Source: Pseudocercospora fijiensis CIRAD86
Lineage: Eukaryota > Ascomycota > Dothideomycetes > Mycosphaerellales > Mycosphaerellaceae
Length of the DNA stretch: 64,000 bases
Direction of reading: 5' to 3'
Assembly: GCF_000340215.1 (NCBI RefSeq)
Contig: NW_006921534.1
Span: 2,267,248 to 2,331,247, forward strand
Shown here: positions 1-11,115 of the stretch, piece after piece
How positions within the stretch are numbered: position 1 is the first letter of the stretch
Layout of the letters: each line of letters starts with the position of its first letter
Position numbers and translations under genes: made by a program
Notes under the pieces: generated by a model
What the model saw: only the letters and a program-made list of their open reading frames with translations
What the model was told of the DNA's origin: nothing
The model's database searches: none

Positions 1-381
1 CCCATGTTTTACGGACAGACCAGGTTTGTCGTCTGGGCCGAAAAGTCACGGAACGTCAGAGCGGCGTGCAAGAAGTTCTTCAAGACCATCGGCACTGCAA
101 ATGCTTCCCATCTTCGATACGTCTTCCTCTGCATCAACGAGTTTAGCGGAAAGCTTCGTGCTCCTCCTTCCAGCCTGATCCACGTACAGACGCTGTTACG
201 GCTGCAGCGCTTCATGAATGACGTGAGAAAGTCTTCCAGCAGCCTCGGCGCTAAGCCTGACTCTATCTTCTTTATGGAGGAGATATCACCGTTGATGGAG
301 CGTACAGGCGTTCAGCTTGATATGCGGCATGGTGCTCGGGTAGGCCCATTAATCCAGGACGAGAGTGAGGCTGCTCTATAA
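1..381 (+). CDS. Partial hypothetical protein, C-terminal part (gene runs off left edge)
   Basis: The frame is open from base 1 to a TAA at 379-381, giving about 126 residues. An ATG lies at position 4, but the frame continues before it. The opening (PMFYGQTRFVVWAE) resembles the middle of a large Dothideomycete family of unknown function, where a Cys-Arg-rich 'trace of F-box' segment is followed by a 'xIFYgxxxF' core and Leu-rich segments. I therefore infer that the N-terminal half lies outside the window. No catalytic motif or membrane segment is visible. The family assignment comes from memory of pattern, not from a search. The alternative is a chance open frame. Confidence 0.45.
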   Translation, partial: PMFYGQTRFVVWAEKSRNVRAACKKFFKTIGTANASHLRYVFLCINEFSGKLRAPPSSLIHVQTLLRLQRFMNDVRKSSSSLGAKPDSIFFMEEISPLMERTGVQLDMRHGARVGPLIQDESEAAL

Positions 382-477
382 CAGATCGTGCTGAAGGAGC
401 CACAGAAAAGTTCAGAAAGACAGATAGGGCCCAAAATATTTCACATGCCATGTAATCTACAGGAGTAAAATTTGCAC

Positions 478-1766
478 TCACTCCTTCGAAATCACCCCCA
501 AATCAATCGGCGGCAACCCCAAAATCTGCAACGCCCTCGTCAAATTCCCGTCCGTAACATTCAGCGCCCTAATAGCCGCTAACCAAGGCGCTCCCAAGTT
601 AACAATCTCCTGCGTCAAAATCGGCCAAGGACTCATCGCATTCGTAACATTCGCCGTCTTGTTAACCTGTCCCTTCTCACTCGTAAACACAGCCTGACCA
701 ATACTCTGCACCCATTTCCAAGGCTGATCCAAATTATCCTCCTCTCCAGCATCCCAATATTCCCAACCCGTCACACAACCGAAATCAGGGTAATTCGCTT
801 TTAGGGTTGCGATGTTGGTTTTGTAGACGTCGAGACCATACCAACCTGACCCGCCGTCGTTGGGGTTATCTAAGACGCCTAGGACGACGCGGGACGGTGC
901 GTAGCCGTTGTTGATGATTGCGTTGTAGCCTGTGGGATTGCTGGCGTCGCCCCAGCCATTATAGAATTGGGCGTTGAACCAGTTGACGAGTTTGCCGTTG
1001 GGTTTGGAAGAGGATGTGGCTTGGGAGTCTAGGGTTTGGTAGGAGAAGCCACCGAGACCATAACCGCTGGGTTGGAGTTCGGAGGCTACTGGGGCCATTG
1101 TGAGGATGAAGTTGGAACCGAAGTCATCGTTGAGGCGACGTAGTAGGGCTAGAGGGCAGGTGTAGGCTACTTGTTCTTCGATGTCGAGGTCTAGGCCATC
1201 GACCTTGTGGTATTTGAGGGTATCGCGGAGAGGGACGTAGTATTCTTCGTTCTGAACTCAATTAGCGATAAGTCTGAACGAATTCACTTTGAGCCGCAGC
1301 TTACAATTACAGCACCATCTTCACCACTGCAGAGTCGAGGGTAGCTGCCAGGAGCTGCACCGCCCTACTCACGAATACATTAGCGTGTCTTGCGGTGCAT
1401 CTCTGGAGGAAGACTCTTCACCATCATCATCATGACCTTGACTCCCGCCTGTTGCAATTGTGCTGCTTCTGACCAGACCGTATCCCATATCGTGTCATTA
1501 GGGTTGTTGTCGTTCAACGTAATATCTCCTGGCTCCGAGTTGATATGCACAGCGGCCAGATAAATGTGCGTTACTTGAGTATTTTGTTGTACAAGAGGAA
1601 GGAGAGAAAGTTGGCCTCCAGAGGTAGTCTTGAAAGTCTGTACATACATCACATTTCGTGGTGTAGAATATGCATCTCGCTTTTGAAGAAATGATGATCC
1701 TGCAGGTAATGCTGCTGTGTACTGAAAGCTCAGCAGGCCCAGCCATGCTGTGAAAAGGCCGAACAT
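478..1766 (-). CDS. Secreted GH18 chitinase-like glycoside hydrolase, 3 exons
   Basis: Predicted to hydrolyse beta-1,4-GlcNAc polymers (chitin or related glycans) outside the cell or in the wall. Exons on the minus strand are 1766-1422, 1364-1305 and 1251-478. The introns (1421-1365 and 1304-1252) have GT...GCTAAT...AG signals. Splicing restores a TIM-barrel order: barrel strand KVMMMM joined to GGAAPGSYP, then EEYYVPLRDTLKYH and the catalytic DGLDLDIEE (DxxDxDxE, with the final Glu as acid/base), then QFYNGWG and later VTGWEYWDAG. The N-terminus from the chosen Met (MFGLFTAWLGLLSFQYTAA) is a signal peptide, followed by a Leu-Gln-Lys-Arg site that fits Kex2 cleavage. An upstream in-frame ATG at 1811 would add 15 residues. 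The product is about 392 residues, with no chitin-binding module seen. It is divergent from the ArfGAP gene. Confidence 0.85.
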
Positions 1767-2561
1767 GTTCAAGACGAAATTGAATATACGAAGGGTAGCA
1801 GGAAACAACAAGAATCACATCCTACCTCTTGTAACGGCTACACTGGTACCCTTAAACATCTTACAAGACGGGGTGTGGCCGGTATCATAGGCTGCTCGAA
1901 CTTCGAAGGCTGTCGGAAGGTTCACGAGCTGTCAACACGAGGTCGTTGATCCTCCATCGTGCAGCCTCTGGCTGCAGATCTAGCAAATGTCCCAGACGGG
2001 ACAGGAAGCTGAGGGGTCTGGTGATACTGATTGGCGGTGGAGAGGCGAGAGGGTATGCCGATCGTTTACGGCTTTGAGATAGCAGACCAGAGTTCAGAGG
2101 TGGAACCGTGGAAGGAGGTGGGAAGGCAAGCAAGCTGTATCGCCTCGGGGAATTCATATGCTTGATTGCACCGTAGCATTTTACGGTACGGGAGCGTGGA
2201 CTGCAGCGTGTGCATATTGAGCTGCAGTATTCCGTGATGATTGCGAATCTGTGATGATGCAGCTGTGCAGTGGGAGGTCAAGTCGGATTCCCGGTCGACA
2301 TGTCGCTGAAAGCCGGAGACGGAGACTCCCGTCTATTGATAGAATATTGACCACGTTTAAGGAGAGATGTCCTCATGTGCACGCGACAAGTATATATGTC
2401 TCCGTATACCGATTTCGATGTTGAAGTTGTCATTGTTTGCGATTGATCCAACCGAGACCGAAAGATGATACGATAGGACCTTGACGCCCAAACCTCCTCC
2501 GCTCGAGCCCGATCGATCCACCGCCCACGCTACATTATCAACTACGAACAATACCGCCGCC
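1767..2561. promoter_or_regulatory. Divergent intergenic region between chitinase and ArfGAP genes
   Basis: About 800 bp shared by two genes that point away from each other. Open frames here on the minus strand have no recognisable product and no splice logic. No TATA box or known operator was identified with confidence. Confidence 0.4.
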
Positions 2562-3813
2562 ATGAGTAAAATGTGGGAAGTCGATCCGGAAACCCGGAGC
2601 AAGCTGCAAGAGATAGCCAAGACGAATGAGAATAACAGATGTGTAGACTGCGGCGCGCCCAGTCCGCAATGGGTCAGTGCAAAGTCGCCGGCGATGGAGC
2701 AGCGAGATGGAGGCGATGATAGTATTGATACTAATTGAATGATGACAGGCGTCGCCCAAGTTCGGCATTTTCTTCTGCCTCGCGTGCTCAGGCATACACC
2801 GATCGCTAGGAGTGCACATTTCATTTGTGCGATCCGTGACCATGGACGCATTCAAGACAGGGGAAGTCAAGAGGATGGAATTTGGTGGTAACAAGCCGTG
2901 GAAGGAATTCTTCAATAATCACAGCAGCAATACCTTGATTGGGCAGGAATTCGACAGCTGCACCATCTCAGAAAGATACGACAGTGAAGCGGGTGAGGAG
3001 TGGAAGGAGAGATTAACAGCAAAGGTTGAGGGGACAGAGTATGTGCCAGGCTCATCGAAGCCTAAGCCAGCCCCGAAGAAGGCCGCAATTGAGAGCATAT
3101 CAAATACGCCTGCAGGGTCGGGAAGAAACACGCCTCTTGCTGGCGTAAGAGCGACTCCGCAGCGAGCAGCGTCGCCTTCACAGAAATCACGAAACGAGGC
3201 TTACTTCGCGAAGATGGGACAGGAGAACGCTAATCGACCTGAAGGTCTCGCGCCTTCTCAAGGCGGCAAGTACGCCGGTTTTGGATCATCACCCATGCCT
3301 ACAAATAGCAATGGCTCTGGAGTTCCAACCGCGGACGAGTTTCAGCAGAACCCTATGGCAGCACTTACGAAAGGATTTGGCTGGCTATCGAGCACGGTGT
3401 CAAAACAGGCGGCCACAGTGAACAAAACGTACCTCCAACCAGGCATGAAAAATTTCGCAGAGAGTGATTGGGGCGCGCAAGTACGAACGGCGGGTATGAA
3501 TTTGGGAAACACTGTGCAGCAAGGCACGCGAGGGCTCGGCGAGCAGTTCAACAAATTTGTGGACCCAGAACATCAGCCTGGCAAAGCAGCCCCAGCAAAG
3601 CAGGACTTCTGGGACAGTTTCGGTCAGGCACCGGCAGGACCTCCCAAAGACAAAAAGGACTTCTGGGACGACTTTTCTGCTGCTGGTGAATCCGCTCAAC
3701 AGCAGAAAGCAAAGCCATCGACTTTGGGAACGAATGCCATGAAAACTTCTGGAGGCGCTGGTGGCGCCGCCGGGGCGAAGAAGAAGGACGAAGATGGGTG
3801 GGGCGAGTGGTAG
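2562..3813 (+). CDS. gcs1: ADP-ribosylation factor GTPase-activating protein (Gcs1/ArfGAP1 type)
   Basis: Stimulates GTP hydrolysis by Arf and so controls COPI coat release at the Golgi. Exons are 2562-2672 and 2749-3813; the 76-bp intron has a CTAAT branch point and joins CCGCAATGG to GCGTCGCCC. The product is about 391 residues. The ArfGAP zinc finger is intact: Cys27, Cys30, Cys47 and Cys50 (C-x2-C-x16-C-x2-C), followed by the arginine finger in GIHRSLGVH (about Arg55). A segment at about 3370-3450 (GFGWLSSTVSKQAATVNKTY) is Ser/Thr-rich with spaced bulky residues. It resembles an ALPS curvature-sensing helix, as known in ArfGAP1/Gcs1. Trp-rich motifs (DFWDSF, DFWDDF) and the tail DGWGEW suggest coat-binding elements. 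The start follows CGCCATG, a good context. Glo3 is less likely because its C-terminal motifs are absent. Confidence 0.88.
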
Positions 3814-4121
3814 TTTGAATATTAGCATGGAGTCTGGAGTTGTTCTACAGCGATTGGGCATGAGTTGGCGGCCATTTGAGCATACATTTACCCACGAATC
3901 GATCTAGCAATCTAAGAGACATTCGAAGCATTTTCCAGGAACCAAATATCAAACTATCAGCGAGGCACAGCAAAAGGCACGCACAAAAAGTGTGTTTAAG
4001 CGTCAGAGTATTTGCGCATTCCTGCAAATTCGCGTTCCTATCGAGTTACACCAATGTCCTCAAACACATGGCCTGTTCATGCTTCAGCAAAATCTTGCAC
4101 GACAGAGTTGGTGTCGTTTCT
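3814..4121. other. Intergenic, ArfGAP 3' flank
   Basis: Short open frames on both strands have no recognisable product. I see nothing beyond a likely 3' UTR. Confidence 0.4.
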
Positions 4122-5040
4122 TCAAGCGAGCAACCTCCGTAGTGATGGGAGACCAACTCCAGTCCATAGCGTCAAAGGTGTGACAAAGGCCAACGAAAAG
4201 CCCCAAACATGAGTATTCGAGAAGCAAGGCGCGTCAGAGCTTGGGAACTGTAGCTGTAGCTGCTGAAATGCTATTCCGACAGCTTGGCCAACAGAAACCA
4301 TGAATGCAAGCACGAAAGCTCGCTTTTGCTGGTCTCCTCCACAAGCCTCGTTGACCGAGCCTGCCAGAATAGGCGTGTAGCATTCGTATACACCACGGAG
4401 AATGAACACAGCCATACAAAACGGATGGCCCACGTCCCACACTGTCAAGACAGCGTACGTGAATACCAATACGCACCCTACTGCAAAGCACAGAGGTCCG
4501 CGGCGTCCAATTATGTCGATGATGAATCCTGTCGATACCATAACGAACCAGTTGACAGCACTGATGGCAGTTGGAATGCTATTGATCTGCTCCATGCTAT
4601 ATTGCTTGGTAGCCTTCAAGTACAGCGTAAAGTATTGTACGAGGTCAAAGTCCAAATCGTGTATCCAACAGTGAAAGCGTAGACCTGCCAGGGTCCAAAG
4701 ATACGGTAGAAGACATACCAGTCCCATTTCCCAACCGTCTTCCGCCATTCCTCCTCAATTCTCGCCCGAGCGCGTTCGCATTCCCAAGCGTTGAGATAGA
4801 AAACCCTCGTCGTACGCGACGTATCCGAAAAACAATGACCGGTATCGCAATAATGAAGTCGAAGATAAGCAACCACCTCCAAGCCGACATTCCGCCTTTT
4901 CCACCCATCCCAGCATACAAGCCCGCCGATCTGTGCTCTGGGTAGCTGAGATCTGTTGTCGCTGAGAATACTTCACTGACATGTCGACCAAAGAATTCCG
5001 AGCCCCTAGCTGCGAGGATACCAAATGCTCCACTGCTGGC
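4122..5040 (-). pseudogene. Decayed MFS anion:cation symporter (pantothenate/allantoate permease type)
   Basis: Pieces of one transporter read along the minus strand in different frames. In order: GAFGILAARGSEFFG and LYAGMGGKGGMSAWRWLLIF (about 5020-4826), then TTRVFYLNAWECERARARIE plus KWDWYVFYRIFGPWQVYAF (about 4810-4650). The third piece (about 4630-4200) carries VQYFTLYLKATKQYS, DIIGRRGPL and GSVNEACGGDQQKRAFV. This is the order seen in Fen2/Liz1/Dal5-type MFS proteins. Frame changes near 4825 and 4645 need indels and no credible introns bridge them. The N-terminal membrane segments are missing. I infer a truncated, frame-shifted pseudogene. RIP-type stops are not the cause here, since the breaks are indels. 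Confidence 0.75.
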
Positions 5041-5099
5041 CCTTTACATGTAGGGTGCCAATCATGGAGTTCACCTTGACCGTCCTGAGCTCGTTCTGG

Positions 5100-5489
5100 C
5101 GGAGATCAAAGAGCATTTGGGCTTGTAGTCAAGACATCGCATGAGCTAATTGCGACTGAGTAGCGAGTGTAGACCGTGACGAGGAGATCAAGGCAACAGG
5201 ACGCCCGTGGTGAAGGTCCACTTTCGGAGCAATGCTGGCTACTGGCTTTCACGCTGCTTGCTTTCCCGTGATACCAACGCATACGTGCGCACATCACGTC
5301 GTCCCACCACACGGAGGTCGAGGCCGATGACGTCCCTAACGGAGTGCTTTGACAAGACGTAGAGTTCCTAGAGGCCGGACACACCTCGGATGGTCAGATA
5401 TTAATGTCTTGGCAGCCCACAGGCCGGCCCGAATTGCAGTGGACATTGATATAGCAAAGATTTCCACCACCCAACATCAATCAGAAGTC
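5100..5489. other. Intergenic
   Basis: No supported gene. The open frame on the minus strand (5106-5384) shows no recognisable family and no codon logic. Confidence 0.4.
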
Positions 5490-5569
5490 GCTGCCATGGT
5501 TGAATGGTACAATTCGCGCTTGCCAAAAGCATCTTGTGCGAGGTCCGCGTTCGATTCGCGGTGGTAGCA
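5490..5569 (+). tRNA. tRNA-Gly(GCC) with a 9-nt intron
   Basis: A full cloverleaf can be folded by eye. The acceptor stem pairs GCTGCCA with TGGTAGC (one G-T). The D arm is GTTG-AATGGTA-CAAT. The anticodon stem is CGCGC/GTGCG (one G-T), with loop start TTGCCA carrying anticodon GCC. A 4-nt variable loop is followed by T stem CCGCG/CGCGG around TTCGATT, and the discriminator is A at 5569. Sixteen bases lie between the two halves of the anticodon stem, so 9 are surplus. They sit one base after the anticodon, the canonical place for a nuclear tRNA intron. The TTCGATT loop acts as the core of the internal B box. Confidence 0.88.
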
Positions 5570-5574
5570 GCATG

Positions 5575-5623
5575 TATCTTGTGATAGAGTATCTTGTGAT
5601 AGAATCACAAGATCGACCTTTTT
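5575..5623 (+). terminator. tRNA 3' flank: duplicated 14-mer, hairpin and Pol III T-run
   Basis: TATCTTGTGATAGA occurs twice in tandem just after the tRNA (5575 and 5590). The second copy forms a hairpin with ATCACAAGA. A run of five T (about 5618-5622) follows and is the first plausible Pol III terminator, roughly 50 bases past the tRNA end. Confidence 0.5.
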
Positions 5624-6229
5624 GCGCTTGAGTACGACCTCTGGGCTCATGTTAGATCTTTTGGTAGCTTGTGAGCCAGTGCAGCTTGACATGAGACCAG
5701 GCCAGGGCGCAGGAAGGTGGCTATTCCGTTGGCGTTGTCGAGGATGCTATGTGTACACCGAATGAGTGTGCTGAGCAGCGGGAAAGCAGGGCCGTGAAAC
5801 ATTGGCGGATGACAAGGAAATGATAGAACGTGCTGCAGCAGTCTCTCCCTGATATCTAGAGGCCCTGACTTCCAGAGTGCAAAGCAGTGCGGTTGAATGG
5901 ATGCTATGCCTCTCTGGTTGCCAAGTCTAGTCTCTCTTCTTGTTCGTTCCAACGACAGATGGTGTCTTGGCCATCGCAATCCAACTTGCTTGTACATTAT
6001 TGTCTAGCTCCACGTGGCTATCAACGTGCTGATGGCCCTTCATGATTTCTCGTAGTCATGTAGACGAAGGAAAAAAAGAAGCTCGGTTCAGAGTGAGGTG
6101 AGCCTCGATTCTGGGCGGAGGAACGACACGGTTGGAGGCGCGAAAGCAACGCGCATCCCTGCTCACTGACTCATCATCATCAGCTCAGCTTGCCTTCTTG
6201 CAAGCACGACTACGATCATTCCATCACGA
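5624..6229. other. Intergenic
   Basis: Nothing recognisable on either strand. Confidence 0.4.
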
Positions 6230-6747
6230 CTTCCATTGTAATTCGCCGCGAATGGAGAAAAGCTCCACGACGACCTGATCGCAAAACAGCTAGATAAAGG
6301 AGACCTCCGTACTCTCGCAATCGTCTCCAGTAGCCTTCGCGATATTGCTGAGCCACCTCTGTATGCAAATATCTTCCTCCGAACCGGACCACAGTGCCAT
6401 CGACTTTTCGAAACGCTCAAGAATGGCCGACGAGAACGTGCAGCCAGTGTACACAATCTGGAACTGCGTGCGTTGTATCGTCATGAACTCGGACTCCAGC
6501 ATCTTTCTTGATCTTGGCGCTAACAACGGCGCCTTGGCTCGAGACGGTCTATCACGGTGGGAATGGGGAATCGATTGGCGTCCGAAGGCCTTCGGCGTCA
6601 GAATCCCCAACATCTTCCGAATCTGAGTCATCAGACCTGGCGGAGCTGTTCGAAGACGATAGAGACGTCGACCCTGATTTTGACGACTTTCCCGACTACG
6701 AGTTGGATGACAACGACGGTAACGAAGAATTCAACGAAGAAGAATAG
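6230..6747 (+). pseudogene. F-box-type protein gene relic
   Basis: From about 6239 one frame reads GEKLHDDLIAKQLDKGDLRT, LAIVSSSLRDIAEPPLYANI and FLRTGPQCHRLFETL. This is the pattern of fungal F-box proteins, with the F-box helices followed by a beta-alpha region. It then reads RERAASVHNLELRALYRHEL and hits TGA at 6509-6511. The neighbouring frame from 6508 continues open to 6747, with SASESPTSSESES and a very acidic end (DDNDGNEEFNEEE). There is no ATG in the F-box frame, which has a TAA just upstream. The central repeats of such proteins are missing. I infer a gene fragment with a frameshift or internal deletion. A short unrecognised intron is the alternative. Confidence 0.5.
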
Positions 6748-7445
6748 TTATCGGTGACATAAGAAGCTTTCGCTGCCTTCATCTCCATGCGCAAAAGGTC
6801 TACGACATTCCGCAAAGCCGGGACGTCAGCTCAACCCCACTGCGGCTATACTTCTTTCATCACTTGGAAATGGCATAATTTCAAGATCCACTGTCACGGC
6901 TTTCAAATTAGATAGAAGACGATACACTCATCGGGGATGGAAGCGGGCTACTTTATCAGGAATTCCGTAAGGAAAGCAGGCATCAACTTCGATATGGTTG
7001 AGCCGGCAGACGGCCAAGCAAGCTCTGAACTCATAGCTTGATGAGCCTCAAAATGAGATATGAGCTGAATGACTTGTCTGGGTCAAGATAACAGTAAGCA
7101 TAAGACTGCGTGTTGCGTATGCACTCTCCATAGTGGCATGAGGCGGAAACTTTTCCTTACTGTACCACCACGAATGTGGACTTCGACATCAAATGTCCAC
7201 TCTTTGGCTTGACACTAACCTTGTACGCACTAAGTAGCGACTATTGTGCCCTACCGCGATCATTCCGCGATGCATTGTTCATTCTTCCGATCGACGATTG
7301 CTGACTGGCATAAGCTTTATTGTCCGCCGGTAGAGAAGTCGGTAATCGGGTGCCCATACGGCTCGGTCATAGCCGATGCGTAACAATTCACACGACGAAT
7401 CCTGTTTAGGGTTCGCTGTGCTTTACCCTCAAAGTTTGCCTGTCG
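6748..7445. other. Intergenic, gene-poor
   Basis: No supported gene. A short open segment at about 6940-7040 (GYFIRNSVRKAGINFDMVEP) may be further debris of the F-box gene just upstream, but this is weak. Confidence 0.3.
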
Positions 7446-7808
7446 ATGTTGGTGCCTGTGCGACTAAATACCATGTTAGACAAGCTGGTGACGGCGCAAC
7501 TAAAACACCTCCACAGTAGTTTGGGCACGATGCGATGGCCAAAAGGAGCACGTTTGCAAGCGCTTGTCCCTGCCGAAGAAGAGGCGGACACTTCGGGCGA
7601 TATAGCATCCTCCTCACCTGCAGCGGGTTGCCGTTTCCCATTCGATATACAAGTCCAGATCAGGACTGATTCTCCGGAAGGTGAAGATGGAATACCCAGT
7701 CGATCTACGAGATGGTGCGATTGCCCGTGCATGATGCAAGCCATCATTCTCGTGGAAGTGGATCTTTCTGAACTGTATGCTGACGTCTATGGCAATCCTC
7801 TCCAGTAG
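7446..7808 (+). CDS. Small ORF of unknown function, doubtful
   Basis: An ATG-initiated frame of 120 codons. It has a Glu/Asp-rich patch (VPAEEEADTSGD), a Cys pair (WCDCPC) and the tail SELYADVYGNPLQ. I do not recognise it. Both strands are open through much of this stretch, which weakens the case. It is listed because it is the longest ATG frame in an otherwise empty interval. Confidence 0.15.
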   Translation: MLVPVRLNTMLDKLVTAQLKHLHSSLGTMRWPKGARLQALVPAEEEADTSGDIASSSPAAGCRFPFDIQVQIRTDSPEGEDGIPSRSTRWCDCPCMMQAIILVEVDLSELYADVYGNPLQ

Positions 7809-10800
7809 TGGCAGCATCAGTACAAATCATGCATGGTGCAATTTTGGAGTTAGTGCTCGGGTAGAGTTGTATTCCTAAGCACATTCACTCCCGCAGTTGA
7901 TGATAGTAAGCGTTCCTCGAAGCTCAATTTGGTCCACAATTCAGTAGACTTCGTCGCCAAGACACCGGACAGAATGGTACCGTAATGCCTGGATGGAACT
8001 CTAAATAATTTGCTATTCTCGAGCAATAATGCCCATTTTGGAGGGGTTTTTTTTTTCAAATCGCTGCCCGACGCAGTGGAGGTGCTGAAAAGTTAAGAGG
8101 CGCCACAAACTCTCGTGCTCTATCGGTCTAACCTGTACGAGTCAACAAAGTGAATGAGTGTGCAGTAGACTGTCAAGTTGGTATACCGCCGAGATGACAC
8201 CAGATTGTTCACTTCCGCAACACTCCGAGCGTCTGTTTCGTGGCTGGCAATCTGGGTGGCAGCCGGACCATAAGATGAAGTCTGCAGATAGTGGTTGTGG
8301 AGGGGGAAGAGTTTGAAGTTCGGATGCCACGTGTGTTGCGCTGGTCCAAGCGCTCGCTCCTGCCTCATTGAGGTTTGTGGCCCCGACGAGGATCCAAGGC
8401 TGCATGTTCTGTGAAGGTTTCCTGCGCCGTGGCAGAGTTCTTCTTTGCATGTTCCTCGCGGGAGCAGTCAAGTGGAGTTGATGCAAGCCATGAGCGCCCG
8501 TTTAATCCACAAGCGGGACGGAGCTTGGTAGGATTGCTGGGCATACGTAGACACATGTATGCGTCTCCGAAACGCAATGCGTTCTGCATCGCTACATATG
8601 AGTTTCTCCATTTCTTGGCGTACTCGAGAACATATCGTGGTGCCCGAATGGGGTGTATATCATAATGTATCATAGTATTGCAAGGCTATTGGTGATTTGC
8701 AAGTTAGAGCAATTCAGGTCACAAGACGGCTTATTGCGAGCACAGAAGGCGATCGTTTGCTGAGATTCTGTAGGCTTTGCTTGGCCGGAGCAGCAGTGGG
8801 CCACGTTCCTACTTCATGATGATGGATATCGATCATTTTCGCTCGTCTTGGCACTTGTAGCGCACTCAGTCACGGTTTCATCGACCCTGTACGCTTTTGC
8901 TCTCACGCGAAGGTTCCTACTCAACTCCTGTTCCTAGCTGGAAGGTAAAACTTCTGACAATCTCAACACAGCATAATTCTTGAGCAACAATGACACTTGG
9001 CCTCGCTCCGCTGTTCATCTTCGCCATTATGTAGCCGAAAACATGAGCGTTGGGCACCGAGGCTGAGTCGAGACGATGCAAGGGCGCTCTCAGAGCATCG
9101 ATCCGCATAGAACTATGAGTCAGTGAGAAGGCCACCTGTATATTTCTCCCACGTCCTAGGCTGGCTCTGAGGTAGGAGCACCAACTTGAATCCTGGTCGT
9201 ATATGTACATTGGTGCGGAGCATCGAAGCTTCTCGAAGAGAGAACTATTCGATAGCATTCTGTTGGTAATGGCAGCCGAGGGTCGTGATATCGCATGGTT
9301 GTATGATTCAGAGAGTGGCAACAGAGTAGCGAGAGCTCACATGAGCGGTAATATGATGAAATAGCTTCCCTTGCAGCGGCAATGCTGACTGGGACTCGAG
9401 TATCGGCACGGTACTTGAATTAGGCGACGGGGTATGCGTTTGCTGGCAACGACCTGGACCAATATCGTGTGGAGATCAGCTTCAATAACTGTGCCGCCGC
9501 CGAGACTTCGCTGCGTCCTATATCAAACAGAATCGATGGCCCGTCAACCTGGTGTGACGTGTGGTTGTTTTCGGGATGCAGAGAACGACCAGGATGCCCA
9601 GTGTACTTGGCGTTATTAGCCTCTCCCAGGTTTCGCAACGCAACGCGGAGACGAAGCCAAATTCTAGTAGGTTCGCAGGCTTATTTTGAATCGTGGCGGT
9701 GCATGATAACACTGCACCAGTTGCAGCTGGCATTCTGATCGCTGAAGATTCCTTTCGGATAGAGCGTTCTGGACCTCCCGCCAACATGCCGAAGCTGAAC
9801 AAGCATGTGCAGTACTCCTGCACAGCTGTCGTCATGGCATGATCTACGTTGCGTACTCCAAGGCATTTCGGACTTTGCAGCTTAGGCCGAGACTGAGGTG
9901 GCATGCTAGAGTCGCGATCAGCATGTCCGCAGGAGTTGACAAGTTGCAAGTGACACTATCGTGGTCGAGGCACGATGTGTATCTTGTGCCTGAAAGTCCT
10001 TGGCTTGGCTGAGGTGAGAATGATGATGGTATGCTTTGAGAAGGTTGAACCTTAAACCCCAGATGTTGGCCCAAGTCTGGGTCTGACAAAGTCAATGGCA
10101 GTCCGCCAAGCAAATACATATATTGCCAGTGCGGGACAAATGCTCATCAAACTTTTCTCACACCAGAGAGAATGTCTTCAGGGGGTAGGCGTTGCTGCCA
10201 GCGAGATACCAGCCAGCGCTGGCTCCACTCCAAGGCCCATTTGCAGGGACCAAAGTCGTTAGTACTTGGCCGAATGTGGAAAAAGGATGGCGCCTTGCCG
10301 TTTTCTAGAAGGAAAAGCTTGACGTAAACTTGTCGTCTCCAGGCTGGCTGCCTCAAGCCCGAGAGACGGGATGAGCTAGAGTACTCGCTACGGGTTGCAC
10401 ATCCAAGCGGCATAATCATTGGTCATGCTGGGCATGCCAGGGTAGCTGTTCGGCCTGCACTGATGAGCACAAGGTGTACGAGAGCCGCCCATGCCACATG
10501 TGGCGATTCTAGTGGTTTCCACTATGTTTTCATTGTACATTTGTATTCGCCGCAGTATTTGTAAAGGGCGGTCGGAAGTGCAGAATCCGAAAGGTTAATG
10601 GGTCTGGTGGGATGGGAGAGAGTCGGCGTTCTGCCTCGGCGTGGACAGTTGCCAAGCACAGATATCCGGACGACAAGAGGCATAGGAATGTGTTGTATCC
10701 CGTCACTATGATGCTGACCTGGGCACGTTAGAACAAGCTTTCCCACCTGGACCTCGTTTCCGGGTTGTGGCAGTTCGCCGACAGCAGAGTGTGGCTTAGC

Positions 10801-10949
10801 AGAGGGTCTGCAGCCCTGCGGATGGGACGGGATGGGTCGTACAGCAGGCGGAAATCATTGCTGCATGATCATCCGGCGGGAGCATAGCCAAGACCATCCT
10901 GCAATCATGGCTCTGGAGATCGCCACAGAGGATGCCCTTCACTTATACG
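7809..10949. other. Gene-poor interval without supported genes
   Basis: About 3.1 kb in which open frames are short, overlap on both strands and carry no recognisable domain. A T-run lies at about 8047-8056. It could hold decayed genes or an unrecognised non-coding transcript, but the sequence alone supports neither. Confidence 0.4.
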
Positions 10950-11115
10950 CCCTAATTGAGCAAGATGGCGGAAGGGGGTGATCCCTAAAAACGGGGTCTA
11001 ACTGGTCAAAGCTAGCATACTGCCTAAAGGAACTATCCATCCTTTTAAAAAGTTTACGTCTAACGTCTTTAAGCTAGCTGCGATTACCCCCGTCCGCTAT
11101 CTCGCTTAATCAGGG
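10950..11115. mobile_element. MITE-like element with 34-bp inverted repeats
   Basis: The left end (from 10950, CCCTAATTGAGCAAGATGGC...) and the reverse complement of the right end (to 11115, CCCTGATTAAGCGAGATAGC...) match for about 34 bases. All but one of the differences are A/G or C/T transitions. The 166-bp unit has no coding capacity. TATACG directly precedes the left end and directly follows the right end, which fits a 6-bp target duplication. An alternative reading is a TA duplication, with the inverted repeat extended outward through TACG/TATA. Transition-type differences between arms suggest light RIP. Confidence 0.7.
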
